Below the pieces are notes generated by a model that did no database searches, had not been told where the DNA came from, and saw only the letters and a program-made list of their open reading frames with translations. Positions 45,271 through 54,326 of a stretch of DNA of 64,000 nt are shown in pieces. Source of the stretch: Xanthomonas cissicola (lineage in GTDB: Bacteria; Pseudomonadota; Gammaproteobacteria; Xanthomonadales; Xanthomonadaceae); the NCBI RefSeq assembly GCF_008801575.1, contig NZ_VZPL01000019.1, positions 1-64,000 on the forward strand. The letters are read 5' to 3'. A program made the position numbers and the translations under genes. Within the stretch, counting starts at the first letter, position 1, and every line of letters begins with the position of its first letter.

Positions 45271-46341
45271 ATGCTTGTTCTGCCCAGCGCGCGCGTTTTC
45301 GCCGCGCTCTTGTTGGCCGTTGTGCTGGTCGGTTGTAGCCGTCAGGCCAGCACGCCGGCCGCTGCCAAACCCATTCCGGTCTCTGTGCAGGCGGTGGCCA
45401 CCCAACCCTGGAACTCGACCGTGCAGTCGATCGCTACCGTGCGCGCGCGCGAATCGGTGGCGCTCACCGCTGCAGTCAGCGATGTGGTGGAACAGGTGTA
45501 TTTCGACAGCGGCGACGAGGTCAAGGCCGGGCAATTGCTGCTGCGTCTGCGCGGCAATTCGCAGCAGGCGGCGTTGACTGCCGCACAGGCCACCTTCGAA
45601 GAAACCGACCAGTTGTACCGCCGCCAGTTGAGTCTGGTTGGCCAGCAATTGGTGGCCAAATCCACCGTGGACACGCAACGCGCCTTACGCGATGCCGCGC
45701 AGGCGCGCGTGCAGCAGATGCGCGCCGAAATCACCGACCGCGAAGTGCGTGCGCCGTTTTCCGGCGTGCTGGGCATCCGCCAGATCAGTCCTGGTTCGCT
45801 GATCACCTCCAGCACGGTGATCGCCACGCTGGACGATGTGGCGCGTATGTACGTGGATTTCCAGGTGCCGGAATCGCAGTTCGGCCTGGTGCAACTCGGT
45901 AATGCCGTGAGCGGCAGCGCGGCGGCGTATCCGGGCGCGCAGTTCCAGGGCGAAGTGGTGACCATCGATTCGCGGATCGACGAAACCACGCGCTCGGTGA
46001 CGGTGCGTGCTGACTTTCCCAACGACTATCGCCGGCTTCGCCCGGGCATGTTGCTCGATGTGCGGTTGTTCCAGCCGGCGCGGCAGGCGCTGGTGATCCC
46101 GGAAATTGCGGTGGTGCAGGTGGGGCGCGAATCGTATGTGTTCCGGGTCAAGCCCGACAGCACCGTGGAGCGCGCCGATGTACGGCTGGGCGAGCGCCGC
46201 GATGGCAAGGTGGAAATTCTCGAAGGCGTCAGGGCCGGTGAGCGCATCGTGGTGGATGGCACCGGCAAGCTGCGCCCGGGCGTGAAGGTTGCCGATCAGG
46301 CGCCACCCGCAGCACCCCGCCCGCAGGCGGCCGCACAATGA
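45271..46341 (+). CDS. RND efflux periplasmic adaptor lipoprotein
   Basis: A 356-residue membrane-fusion protein with a lipobox (LAVVLVGC, Cys22). It shows the beta-barrel/lipoyl pattern (RARESVALTAAVSDVVEQVY, GDEVKAGQLLLRLRG), a coiled hairpin around residues 90-155, the second lipoyl half (VRAPFSGVLGIRQISPGSLI) and a C-terminal VVVDGTGKLRPGVKV. It links the inner-membrane RND pump encoded next to an outer-membrane channel. It overlaps the permease gene by four bases. An AGGA stands a few bases before the ATG. Substrate unknown. Confidence 0.92.
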   Translation: MLVLPSARVFAALLLAVVLVGCSRQASTPAAAKPIPVSVQAVATQPWNSTVQSIATVRARESVALTAAVSDVVEQVYFDSGDEVKAGQLLLRLRGNSQQAALTAAQATFEETDQLYRRQLSLVGQQLVAKSTVDTQRALRDAAQARVQQMRAEITDREVRAPFSGVLGIRQISPGSLITSSTVIATLDDVARMYVDFQVPESQFGLVQLGNAVSGSAAAYPGAQFQGEVVTIDSRIDETTRSVTVRADFPNDYRRLRPGMLLDVRLFQPARQALVIPEIAVVQVGRESYVFRVKPDSTVERADVRLGERRDGKVEILEGVRAGERIVVDGTGKLRPGVKVADQAPPAAPRPQAAAQ

Positions 46342-49300
46342 AACTCTCCGACCTATCGATCACCCGCCCGGTGATGGCGGTGGTGATGAGTTTGCTGCTG
46401 ATCGTGTTGGGAGTGATGTCGTTCACCCGCCTTACGCTGCGCGAATTGCCGGCCATCGATCCGCCCATCGTGTCGGTGGATGTGGAATACACCGGCGCCT
46501 CGGCGGCAGTGGTGGAAAGCCGCATCACCCAGGTGCTGGAAGACGCGCTGGCCGGCATCGAGGGCATCTCCACCATCGAGGCGCGCAGCCGCAATGGTTC
46601 GTCCGATATCAGCATCGAGTTCGTGCAATCGCGCGATGTGGAGGCGGCCGCCAACGATGTGCGCGACGCGGTCAGCCGCGTGTCCGACCGCATGCCCGAC
46701 CAGGCGCGCCCACCGGAGATTTCCAAGGTCGAAGCCGACGCCGACCCCATCCTGTGGCTCAACATGAGCTCCAGCACGATGGACACGCTGCAGCTGTCCG
46801 ACTACGCCGAGCGCTACGTGGTGGATCGTTTTTCCAGCCTGGACGGCGTGGCGCAGGTACGGATCGGCGGGCGCCAGCGCTATGCGATGCGCATCTGGCT
46901 GGACCGCGACCAGCTGGCCGCACGCGAGCTTACCGTGGCCGATGTGGAAGCGGCGCTGCAAAATGAAAACGTGGAGTTGCCGGCCGGCAGCATCGAATCG
47001 GCGCAGCGCGATTTCACCTTGCGCGTGGAGCGCAGTTATCTCAAGCCCGAAGACTTCGCCAAGTTGCCGTTGAACAAGGGCGAGGGCGGTTACGTGGTAC
47101 GGCTGGGCGATGTGGCCAGGGTGGAGCTGACCTCGGCCGAGCGGCGCGCCTATTTCCAGAGCAATGGCGTGCCCAACGTGGGGCTGGGCATCGTGCGCAA
47201 CTCCACCGCCAATGCGCTGGACGTGGCGCGCGAAGCGCGCGCGCAAGCCGAAGAAGTGCAGAAGTCGCTACCGAAGGGCACCAACATCTTCGTTGCCTTC
47301 GATACCACCACCTTCATCGATGCGGCGGTGGAGCGCGTGTATCACACGCTGGTGGAAGCGGTGGTGCTGGTGCTGGTGGTGATCTGGGTGTTTCTGGGCA
47401 GCGCGCGCGCCGCGCTGATTCCTGCGGTGACGGTGCCGGTGTGTTTGATTGCCGCGTTCATTGCGCTATACGCCTTCGATTTTTCGATCAACCTGCTTAC
47501 CCTGCTGGCCTTGGTGTTGTGTATCGGCTTGGTGGTGGACGACGCCATCGTGGTGGTGGAAAACATCCAGCGCCGGATCGATCTGGGCGAACCGCCGCTG
47601 GTAGCCGCCAAGCGCGGCACCGGGCAGGTGGCGTTCGCCGTGATTGCGACCACGGCCGTGCTGGTGGCGGTGTTTCTGCCGGTCGGTTTTCTGGAAGGCA
47701 ATACCGGGCGGCTGTTCCGCGAGTTGGCGGTGGCGCTGGCGGCGGCAGTGGCGATTTCGGCCTTCGTGGCGCTGACGCTGACGCCGATGATGTCGTCCAA
47801 GTTGTTGCGCGCGCATGGGCAGGCCAAGCCCAATCGCTTCCACCACTGGTTCGATGGGCGCATGCAGGCGGTGTCCGGTGCGTATGGGCGCTCGCTGGAG
47901 CGGCATGTGCACCGCACCTGGATCTTTGCGCTGCTGATGCTGTTGGCGCTGGGCGCCAGCGCATGGCTGATGGGCCGCATTCCCTCCGAACTGGCGCCGG
48001 CCGAAGACCGCGGCAATTTCCAGATCATGATCGACGGACCGGAAGGTGCCGGCTTCGATTACACGGTGGGGCAGATGCATCAGGTGGAAGACATCCTGCG
48101 CCCCTACGTGGGGCCGGACAAACCCATCGTGCGCGCCAACCCGCGCGTGCCTGGCGGCTTTGGCAGCAGCGAGGAAATGCACACCGGCCGGGTCAGCGTG
48201 TTCTTGCAGGATTGGGAAAAGCGCACCCGCCCCACCACCGAAGTGGCCGATGAGGTGCAGCAGAAACTCAACGTGCTCAGCGGCGTGCGTGCGCGCACGC
48301 AGGTGAGCGGCGGGTTGGTGCGTAGCCGCGGCCAGCCGTTTCAGTTGGTGCTGGGCGGGCCGGATTACGCGGAGATCGCGCAGTGGCGCGATCGCATCCT
48401 GCAGCGCATGGAAGCCAACCCAGGCTTGGTCGGCCCGGACTCGGATTACAAGGAAACCCGCCCGCAGATGCGCGTCAATATCGACCGCCTGCGCGCAGCC
48501 GATCTGGGCGTGCCGGTCACTGCCATTGGCGGCGCGCTGGAAGCGCTGATGGGCTCGCGCCGCGTCACCACCTTCGTCGACAACGGCGAGGAATACGACG
48601 TGATGCTGCAGGCTGGGCGCGAGGGCCGCATGTCGCCGGAAGACCTCACTGCCATTCGCGTGCGTTCCAACCGTGGCGAGCTGATCCCGCTCTCCAACCT
48701 GGTGACCTTGAGCGAAGTGGCCGAAGCCGGCACCTTGAACCGCTTCAATCGCCTGCGCGCGATCACGATCACCGCCGGCCTGGCACCGGGTTATCCGCTT
48801 GGCGATGCCATTGCCTGGGCGCAGCAGGCCGCGCAGGAAGAGCTTCCCGAATATGCGCAGGTGGACTGGAAAGGCGAATCGCGCGAGTACCAGCAATCGG
48901 GCAGTGCGGTGTTGCTGACCTTCGGCATGGCGCTGCTGGTGGTGTATCTGGTGCTGGCCGCGCAGTTCGAAAGCTTCGCGCACCCGTTGGTGATCATGCT
49001 CACGGTGCCGTTGGCGGTGCTGGGCGCGCTGGTAGGGCTATGGCTGACCGGCGGCACGCTCAACCTGTTCAGTCAGATCGGCATCGTGATGCTGGTGGGC
49101 CTGGCGGCCAAGAACGGCATCCTGATCGTGGAATTCGCTAACCAGTTGCGCGATGAGGGGCGCAGTGTGCATGCGGCCATCGTGGAGTCGGCATCGGTGC
49201 GTTTGCGCCCGATCCTGATGACCTCGATTGCGACGGTGGTCGGCGCGATTCCGCTGGTGGTGGCCGGCGGACCCGGCTCGGCCAGCCGCGCCACCATCGG

Positions 49301-49463
49301 CGTGGTGGTGATCTTCGGCGTCTCGCTGTCCACGTTGTTGTCGCTGTACGTGGTGCCGGCGTTCTATAGCCTGATCGCGCCGTTTACCAAGTCGCCCGAA
49401 GCGGTGGCACGCCAGTTGGAAACCCTGGAAGCGCAGACGCCGTCGGTGGGTGGGCATGCGTGA
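46338..49463 (+). CDS. RND-family efflux permease (HAE1-type)
   Basis: A 1041-residue inner-membrane proton-driven pump. It has the HAE1 N-terminus (LSDLSITRPVMAVVMSLLL), two large periplasmic loops, twelve expected helices, and the TM4 proton-relay acids in LVVDDAIVVVENIQRRIDLG. The second half carries VPLAVLGALVGLWLTGG, GLAAKNGILIVEFANQLRDE and RPILMTSIATVVGAIPLVVA. Sequence style is closer to the MexF/MdtB-like multidrug exporters than to heavy-metal pumps. There is no outer-membrane factor gene in the operon, so it must borrow one. A GC hairpin follows the stop. Confidence 0.93.
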   Translation: MKLSDLSITRPVMAVVMSLLLIVLGVMSFTRLTLRELPAIDPPIVSVDVEYTGASAAVVESRITQVLEDALAGIEGISTIEARSRNGSSDISIEFVQSRDVEAAANDVRDAVSRVSDRMPDQARPPEISKVEADADPILWLNMSSSTMDTLQLSDYAERYVVDRFSSLDGVAQVRIGGRQRYAMRIWLDRDQLAARELTVADVEAALQNENVELPAGSIESAQRDFTLRVERSYLKPEDFAKLPLNKGEGGYVVRLGDVARVELTSAERRAYFQSNGVPNVGLGIVRNSTANALDVAREARAQAEEVQKSLPKGTNIFVAFDTTTFIDAAVERVYHTLVEAVVLVLVVIWVFLGSARAALIPAVTVPVCLIAAFIALYAFDFSINLLTLLALVLCIGLVVDDAIVVVENIQRRIDLGEPPLVAAKRGTGQVAFAVIATTAVLVAVFLPVGFLEGNTGRLFRELAVALAAAVAISAFVALTLTPMMSSKLLRAHGQAKPNRFHHWFDGRMQAVSGAYGRSLERHVHRTWIFALLMLLALGASAWLMGRIPSELAPAEDRGNFQIMIDGPEGAGFDYTVGQMHQVEDILRPYVGPDKPIVRANPRVPGGFGSSEEMHTGRVSVFLQDWEKRTRPTTEVADEVQQKLNVLSGVRARTQVSGGLVRSRGQPFQLVLGGPDYAEIAQWRDRILQRMEANPGLVGPDSDYKETRPQMRVNIDRLRAADLGVPVTAIGGALEALMGSRRVTTFVDNGEEYDVMLQAGREGRMSPEDLTAIRVRSNRGELIPLSNLVTLSEVAEAGTLNRFNRLRAITITAGLAPGYPLGDAIAWAQQAAQEELPEYAQVDWKGESREYQQSGSAVLLTFGMALLVVYLVLAAQFESFAHPLVIMLTVPLAVLGALVGLWLTGGTLNLFSQIGIVMLVGLAAKNGILIVEFANQLRDEGRSVHAAIVESASVRLRPILMTSIATVVGAIPLVVAGGPGSASRATIGVVVIFGVSLSTLLSLYVVPAFYSLIAPFTKSPEAVARQLETLEAQTPSVGGHA

Positions 49464-49468
49464 ACGAA

Positions 49469-49492
49469 GCCGGCAGCGCTACGGCTGCCGGC
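49469..49492 (+). terminator. hairpin after RND operon
   Basis: A perfect 9-bp stem GCCGGCAGC / GCTGCCGGC with a 6-base loop, five bases after the permease stop. There is no T tract, so efficiency is doubtful. Confidence 0.55.
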
Positions 49493-49814
49493 ATTCGTCG
49501 ATGCGGAGGATGGCGTCAGGTCATCGATGCGCCGGGCCGGCGTGTGCATTCGTCCATCTGAGCGGCCCGCGTCTGCGCCGCGCAATTCGTTGCATGCGGC
49601 AGCGATGCCGCGCGCTGCAATGCGTCTCGTATGGTTGTCCACGGTAGGCTGGCGCTGCGAACCTCATAACGGTGCCCAGCCCAGAAGGGCGCGCGTTGTG
49701 GCCGGTGTTGTGGGCGCTGCGCGGCGTGAGTGCGAGCCGGTCGCCAACCAATGGCCCATGACAGGCATGGATGAATATGGTGCACTTCGACGATTGCCAT
49801 CCCCGGAGTTGTCG
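49493..49814. other. intergenic region before the M1 aminopeptidase
   Basis: No gene is credible on either strand; longer frames here are extensions of the aminopeptidase frame or shadows. A TTGTCC followed by TAGGCT near 49634-49656 is a weak promoter candidate. Confidence 0.4.
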
Positions 49815-52490
49815 ATGCGTCGTCTTGCCTGCCTGCTTGCTCCTTCTCTTCTCGCGTTGTGCTGCGGCAACGTGCTGGCACAGTCGTCCGCCGAGGCGGT
49901 TCCCAATGGTCGTCTGCCGAGCTGGGCAGTACCGGAGCGCTACAGCCTCGCGCTCAAGATCGACCCGGAGCAGGCCCAATTCAGCGGCCGCACCACCATT
50001 CGCGTGCAGCTCAAGCAGGCGTCCGACCATCTTTGGTTGCACGGCAAGGAGTTGAAGGTCAGCAAGGTCACCGTCAAGCCCGGCAAGGGCAAGGCGCTGA
50101 CGGCACGCTACGTGGAAGCCGATGCGCAAGCCGGCGTGGCGCGGCTGGACTTCGGCCGCACGCTCTCGCCGCAGACGCTTACCGTGGAGATCGCCTACAG
50201 CGCGCCGCTCAACCAGCAGCTGCAGGGCCTGTACCAGGTGAAATACCAGGGCAAGGCGTATGCGATGACGCAGATGGAGCCGATCAGTGCGCGCTACGCG
50301 TTCCCGGGCTTCGACGAGCCGGCGTTCAAGACGCCGTTCGACATCAGCCTGACCGTGCCCAGCGATGACCAGGCGCTGGCCAACACCATCGCGACCTCGA
50401 CCAAGCCGGCCGGCAAGGGCTGGAAGACGGTGACCTTCGCCCCGACCGTGCCGCTGCCGACCTACCTGGTCGCCTACGCCGCCGGCCCATGGGACGTGGT
50501 GGATGTGGCACCGATGCCGGCCACCCCGCAGCGTCCGAACGCCACGCCATTGCGCGGCATTGCCGCCAAGGGCCAGGGCCCGCGCATCACCCCTGCGCTG
50601 GACCAGACCCCGGCCATCATCGCCGCGCTGGAGGACTACTACGCCTTCGGCTACCCGTTCGACAAGCTCGATCTGGTCGCTGCGCCGGACTTCAGCGCCG
50701 GCGCGATGGAAAACCCTGGGTTTGTGACCTTCCGCGATTGGCTGCTGTTGCTGGACAAGGATTCGCCGGCCGAGAACGTGCAGCGCTCCTTCAACGTCAA
50801 TGCGCACGAACTGGCGCATCAGTGGACCGGCGACACCGTGACCATGGCGTGGTGGGACGACCTGTGGCTCAACGAAGCGTTCGCCACCTGGATGCAGCAG
50901 AAGATCACCATGCAACTGCATCCGGAATACCACGCCAATCTGGACCGTATCGGCGGTGCGCAGCATGCGATGGAGAACGACAGCCTGGTGAGCGCACGCA
51001 AGATTCGCCAGCCGATCACCGGCAATGGCGATATCGAAACCGCCTTCGATGGCATCACCTACCAGAAGGGCGCGGCGGTGCTGGCGATGTTCGAAGCCTT
51101 CGTCGGCGAAGACGTGTTCCGCGAGGGCATGCGCGCCTACATCGCCAAGCACAAGTTCGGGAACGCGACTGCCGACGACCTGGTCGATGCGGTCGCAGAA
51201 GCGGCCGGCAAGGGCGATGATTTAAAGGCCGCATTCCGCAGCTTCCTCAACCAGCCGGGCGTGCCGTATCTGCAGACCCAGGTGGCGCGCGAAGGCGGCA
51301 AGACCGTGGTCAAACTGCAGCAGCAGCGCTACCTGCCGCTGGGGTCCACCGGGTCTGCCGCGCAGCAATGGGGCGTGCCGGTGTGCGTGAAGTACGGCAA
51401 GGGCAAGAACCAGGTCGGTACCGCCTGCCAGTTGCTTGAAGACGGCAGCGGCAGCATCGTGCTGGAAGGCGCCGGCAAGAACACCTGGGTGTTCCCGAAT
51501 GCGCGTGGCGCCGGCTATTACCGCTTCTCGCTGCCCAAGAAGCAATTGGCGGCGCTGGGCAAGCAGGTCGGCCAGCTGGACGATAACGAGCAGCTCGCCT
51601 ACGCCGATGCGATCAATGCGGCGTACCGTCACGGCGATGCCGACAACGCGGCCGTGCTGGCGGCGCTCGCGCAGCTGGCGCCGTCGGCATCGGCAGATGT
51701 GTCCACCGCGCTGCTGGACCGTTTCGGGTGGATCTGGCGTTACCAGGCCACCACCGAGGCGCAGCGCGGCGCATTGCGCAAGGCTGCCGAACAGGCGTAT
51801 CTGCCGCGTCTGCGTGCGCTGGGTTACGCACGGCGCAGCGGTGAGTCGATCGACGACACTGCGCTGCGCACGTCGCTGGCCAGTGTGTTCGCCTTGCGTC
51901 TGCAGAACGCTGAGGTACGCAAGGCCCTGCTGGCGCAAGGCGATGCGGTGCTGGCCGGCGGCAAGGGTGCGCTGGATTTCTCCGCCGCCAACCCGGACCT
52001 GCTCGGCACCGTACTGGCCGTGACTGCCCAGGAACGCGGCGCGCCGGCAGTGCAGGCACTGATCGATGCACTGCGCACGCATGCCGACCCGGCCCAGCGC
52101 AACGCCATGATCGCCGCACTGGGTGCAGTGCAGGACCCGGCGCTGCTGAAGCAGGTGCGCGATTTTGCGTTGACCGATGCGATCAAGGTGGGCGAGATGA
52201 AGAGCCTGCTGATGCGCGGGCACAGCGACGAGCGTTCGCATGATTCGATGTGGGCCTGGTTCACCGCCAACTTCGACCGCATCGTGCAACGCAGTGGCTC
52301 GTTCGATGGCGGCGGGTTGCCGGCGCTGGGTGCATCCGGTGGCTGCAGCGTGGAGGAGGCCGATCGCCTGGATGCGTTCTTCAAGCCGCGCCTGGCCAAG
52401 CTCAGTGGCGCCGACCGTGGCCTGGCCCAGACCGGCGAGACCATCCGCCTGTGCGCTGCGTTGAAACAGGCGCAAACCGCCCAGCGCTGA
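49815..52490 (+). CDS. secreted M1-family zinc aminopeptidase
   Basis: An 891-residue exported aminopeptidase. The signal peptide (MRRLACLLAPSLLALCCGNVLA) lies at ATG 49815, preceded by GGAG. The catalytic domain has GAMENPG (residues 296-302, binds the substrate amino terminus) and HELAHQW (His331, Glu332, His335) with LNEAF Glu354, the complete M1 zinc site; the transition-state Tyr is likely in FDGITYQKGA. A long helical ERAP-like C-terminal domain follows. It would remove N-terminal residues from peptides in the periplasm or medium. Confidence 0.93.
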   Translation: MRRLACLLAPSLLALCCGNVLAQSSAEAVPNGRLPSWAVPERYSLALKIDPEQAQFSGRTTIRVQLKQASDHLWLHGKELKVSKVTVKPGKGKALTARYVEADAQAGVARLDFGRTLSPQTLTVEIAYSAPLNQQLQGLYQVKYQGKAYAMTQMEPISARYAFPGFDEPAFKTPFDISLTVPSDDQALANTIATSTKPAGKGWKTVTFAPTVPLPTYLVAYAAGPWDVVDVAPMPATPQRPNATPLRGIAAKGQGPRITPALDQTPAIIAALEDYYAFGYPFDKLDLVAAPDFSAGAMENPGFVTFRDWLLLLDKDSPAENVQRSFNVNAHELAHQWTGDTVTMAWWDDLWLNEAFATWMQQKITMQLHPEYHANLDRIGGAQHAMENDSLVSARKIRQPITGNGDIETAFDGITYQKGAAVLAMFEAFVGEDVFREGMRAYIAKHKFGNATADDLVDAVAEAAGKGDDLKAAFRSFLNQPGVPYLQTQVAREGGKTVVKLQQQRYLPLGSTGSAAQQWGVPVCVKYGKGKNQVGTACQLLEDGSGSIVLEGAGKNTWVFPNARGAGYYRFSLPKKQLAALGKQVGQLDDNEQLAYADAINAAYRHGDADNAAVLAALAQLAPSASADVSTALLDRFGWIWRYQATTEAQRGALRKAAEQAYLPRLRALGYARRSGESIDDTALRTSLASVFALRLQNAEVRKALLAQGDAVLAGGKGALDFSAANPDLLGTVLAVTAQERGAPAVQALIDALRTHADPAQRNAMIAALGAVQDPALLKQVRDFALTDAIKVGEMKSLLMRGHSDERSHDSMWAWFTANFDRIVQRSGSFDGGGLPALGASGGCSVEEADRLDAFFKPRLAKLSGADRGLAQTGETIRLCAALKQAQTAQR

Positions 52491-52545
52491 GTTGCGGCGT
52501 GCGGCCAGTGTGCGCAGTATCGTGGGAGTCGCTGCTGCGCATGCC

Positions 52546-53127
52546 ATGACCACCGCAATGGACGAGTCGCTGATCGTGCACGGGGAAGGCTTCGTGCTGC
52601 GCCGCTGGCGCCCGGACGACCTGGATGCCTTGCTGCGGCATGCCAACGACCCGCTGGTGCCGCGCGGATTGAGCGAGCGATTCCCTCACCCATATACCCG
52701 TGCCGACGGCGAAGCGTTCCTGGCAGGCAGGGTTGTCGATGTGCGGGACCCGGTGCTGGCCATCGAGATCGATGGCCAGGCCTGCGGTTCGATCGCCGTA
52801 CGCCCAGGGCAGGGCGAACGTCGCTACTCGGCCGAACTGGGGTATTGGATCGGTCGCACGTACTGGGGCCGCGGCTGGATGACACGTATCGTGGGCACGT
52901 ATGTCGCCTGGGCGATGCAGACCCTGCCGCTGTATCGCGTGCAGGCCACCGTGCTCGATACCAATCCTGCATCGGCCACGGTGTTGCTGCGCAATGGCTT
53001 CGTCGAAGAAGGCGTCAGCCGCTGTGCGCTGCTCAAGCCGGATGGGCTGCACGATCTGCGTGTGTTCGCGCGGGTGAATCCACCCGCTGCGGTTTGCGTG
53101 CCCGTCTGCGCATCCGCCCCTGCGTGA
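52546..53127 (+). CDS. GNAT acetyltransferase, RimJ/RimL type
   Basis: A 193-residue acetyltransferase. FVLRRWRPDDLDALLRHAND is the RimJ/RimL-like start, YSAELGYWIGRTYWGRGWMT contains the acetyl-CoA pyrophosphate loop, and YRVQATVLDTNPASATVLLR with NGFVEEGV is the C-terminal GNAT signature. It likely N-acetylates a small molecule or protein terminus; the substrate is unknown. The ATG at 52546 or 52558 may be the start. It follows the aminopeptidase by about 55 bases and may be cotranscribed. Confidence 0.85.
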   Translation: MTTAMDESLIVHGEGFVLRRWRPDDLDALLRHANDPLVPRGLSERFPHPYTRADGEAFLAGRVVDVRDPVLAIEIDGQACGSIAVRPGQGERRYSAELGYWIGRTYWGRGWMTRIVGTYVAWAMQTLPLYRVQATVLDTNPASATVLLRNGFVEEGVSRCALLKPDGLHDLRVFARVNPPAAVCVPVCASAPA

Positions 53128-53408
53128 TTGCACGCCCGTGATAGCGAGCTGCGGAACGTGAAATAGCCGCCTCGCAGATGCTGCGCGCAGTCGGTCACTT
53201 CAACCTCGCCCCGGCAGGGCGGCACGACGTTCGACAGGCTTCGGCCCGGCCGCCGTAGACGGACCATCGCGCCAGTGGCTTACCATCGTCGTCACTGCTT
53301 GTGCGGCGGCGGCCCTGCGGGTGCTGCAACACGACCGACACGCATACGGCGAAACGGCCGGAAACAGCCGTTTGGCACTGCAAGCAACACGAACTTCTGG
53401 ATCCGACA

Positions 53409-54326
53409 ATGACACAGCATGATGGACGCGGCGGACGGCCGCCACGCGATGGCGGCTCCGGCCCCTCGCACAATCCGTGGGGCCGCGCTGCGCCGCGCAC
53501 ACCGGCGCCGCGCAGCGCCGCACCCCGTGCTCCAGCGCAGCACGCTCCAGCCGCCACGCCATCTGCCGCTGCAGCGAGCGGCAACGCGCGTGAGGTGCGG
53601 CTATACGGCATCAATGCCGTCCAGGCCGTGTTCAAGACGCGCCCGGAAGCGCTGCGCAAGCTGTACCTGAGCGAGGCGCGCATTCCGCAATTCAAGGCGC
53701 TGCTGGCCTGGTGCGTGACCCAGCGCATCGGTTATCGCGTGGTGGAAGAGGCCGATCTGAGCAAGCTCGCTGCCAGTGCGCACCATGAGGGAGTGGTGGC
53801 CGAGGTGCTGCGCGTCACCCCGCACTCCTTGCAGGAATGGCTGGCCGCGTTGCCGCAGGGCCCGGTGCTGGCGCTATGGCTGGACGGGGTGGGCAATCCG
53901 CATAACTTCGGGGCGATCTTGCGCTCGTCGGCGCACTTCGGCGTGGCCGGTCTGTTGCTGCCGGCCGGCTCCACGCTGGGCCTGTCGGGCGCGGCCGCAC
54001 GCGTGGCCGAAGGCGGCGCCGAAGCGGTACCGCTGGTGCAATTGCCCGACGCTGCAACGGCGTTGGCGCAGCTGCGTCAGGCCGGTTTTGCGATTGCTGC
54101 CACACTGGTCGACGGTGGCCAGGATGTCTTCGCCGCCGCGTTGCCGCAACGCCTGGTATACGTGATGGGCGCAGAAAGCGACGGTATGGACCGCGCATTT
54201 GCGCGCGATTGCGATCTGCAGTTGTCGATCCGCGGCAGCGGCAAGGTGGAAAGTCTCAACGTTGCCTCGGCCACCGCGGTCTTCCAGGCCGCCTGGCACG
54301 CGCGCATGCTCACCGGAGAACACTGA
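53409..54326 (+). CDS. TrmH/SpoU-family RNA 2'-O-methyltransferase, YfiF-like
   Basis: A 305-residue SPOUT methylase. The first 60 residues are a disordered Pro/Ala/Arg-rich tail. Then come the SpoU substrate-binding domain (VRLYGINAVQAVFKTRPEAL) and the SPOUT knot: LDGVGNPHNFGAILRSSAHF (motif 1), YVMGAESDGMDRAFA (motif 2) and LSIRGSGKVESLNVASATAV (motif 3, AdoMet knot). The NPHN...SSAHFGV pattern resembles E. coli YfiF more than RlmB. Target RNA unknown. Its stop overlaps the esterase start by one base. Confidence 0.88.
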   Translation: MTQHDGRGGRPPRDGGSGPSHNPWGRAAPRTPAPRSAAPRAPAQHAPAATPSAAAASGNAREVRLYGINAVQAVFKTRPEALRKLYLSEARIPQFKALLAWCVTQRIGYRVVEEADLSKLAASAHHEGVVAEVLRVTPHSLQEWLAALPQGPVLALWLDGVGNPHNFGAILRSSAHFGVAGLLLPAGSTLGLSGAAARVAEGGAEAVPLVQLPDAATALAQLRQAGFAIAATLVDGGQDVFAAALPQRLVYVMGAESDGMDRAFARDCDLQLSIRGSGKVESLNVASATAVFQAAWHARMLTGEH

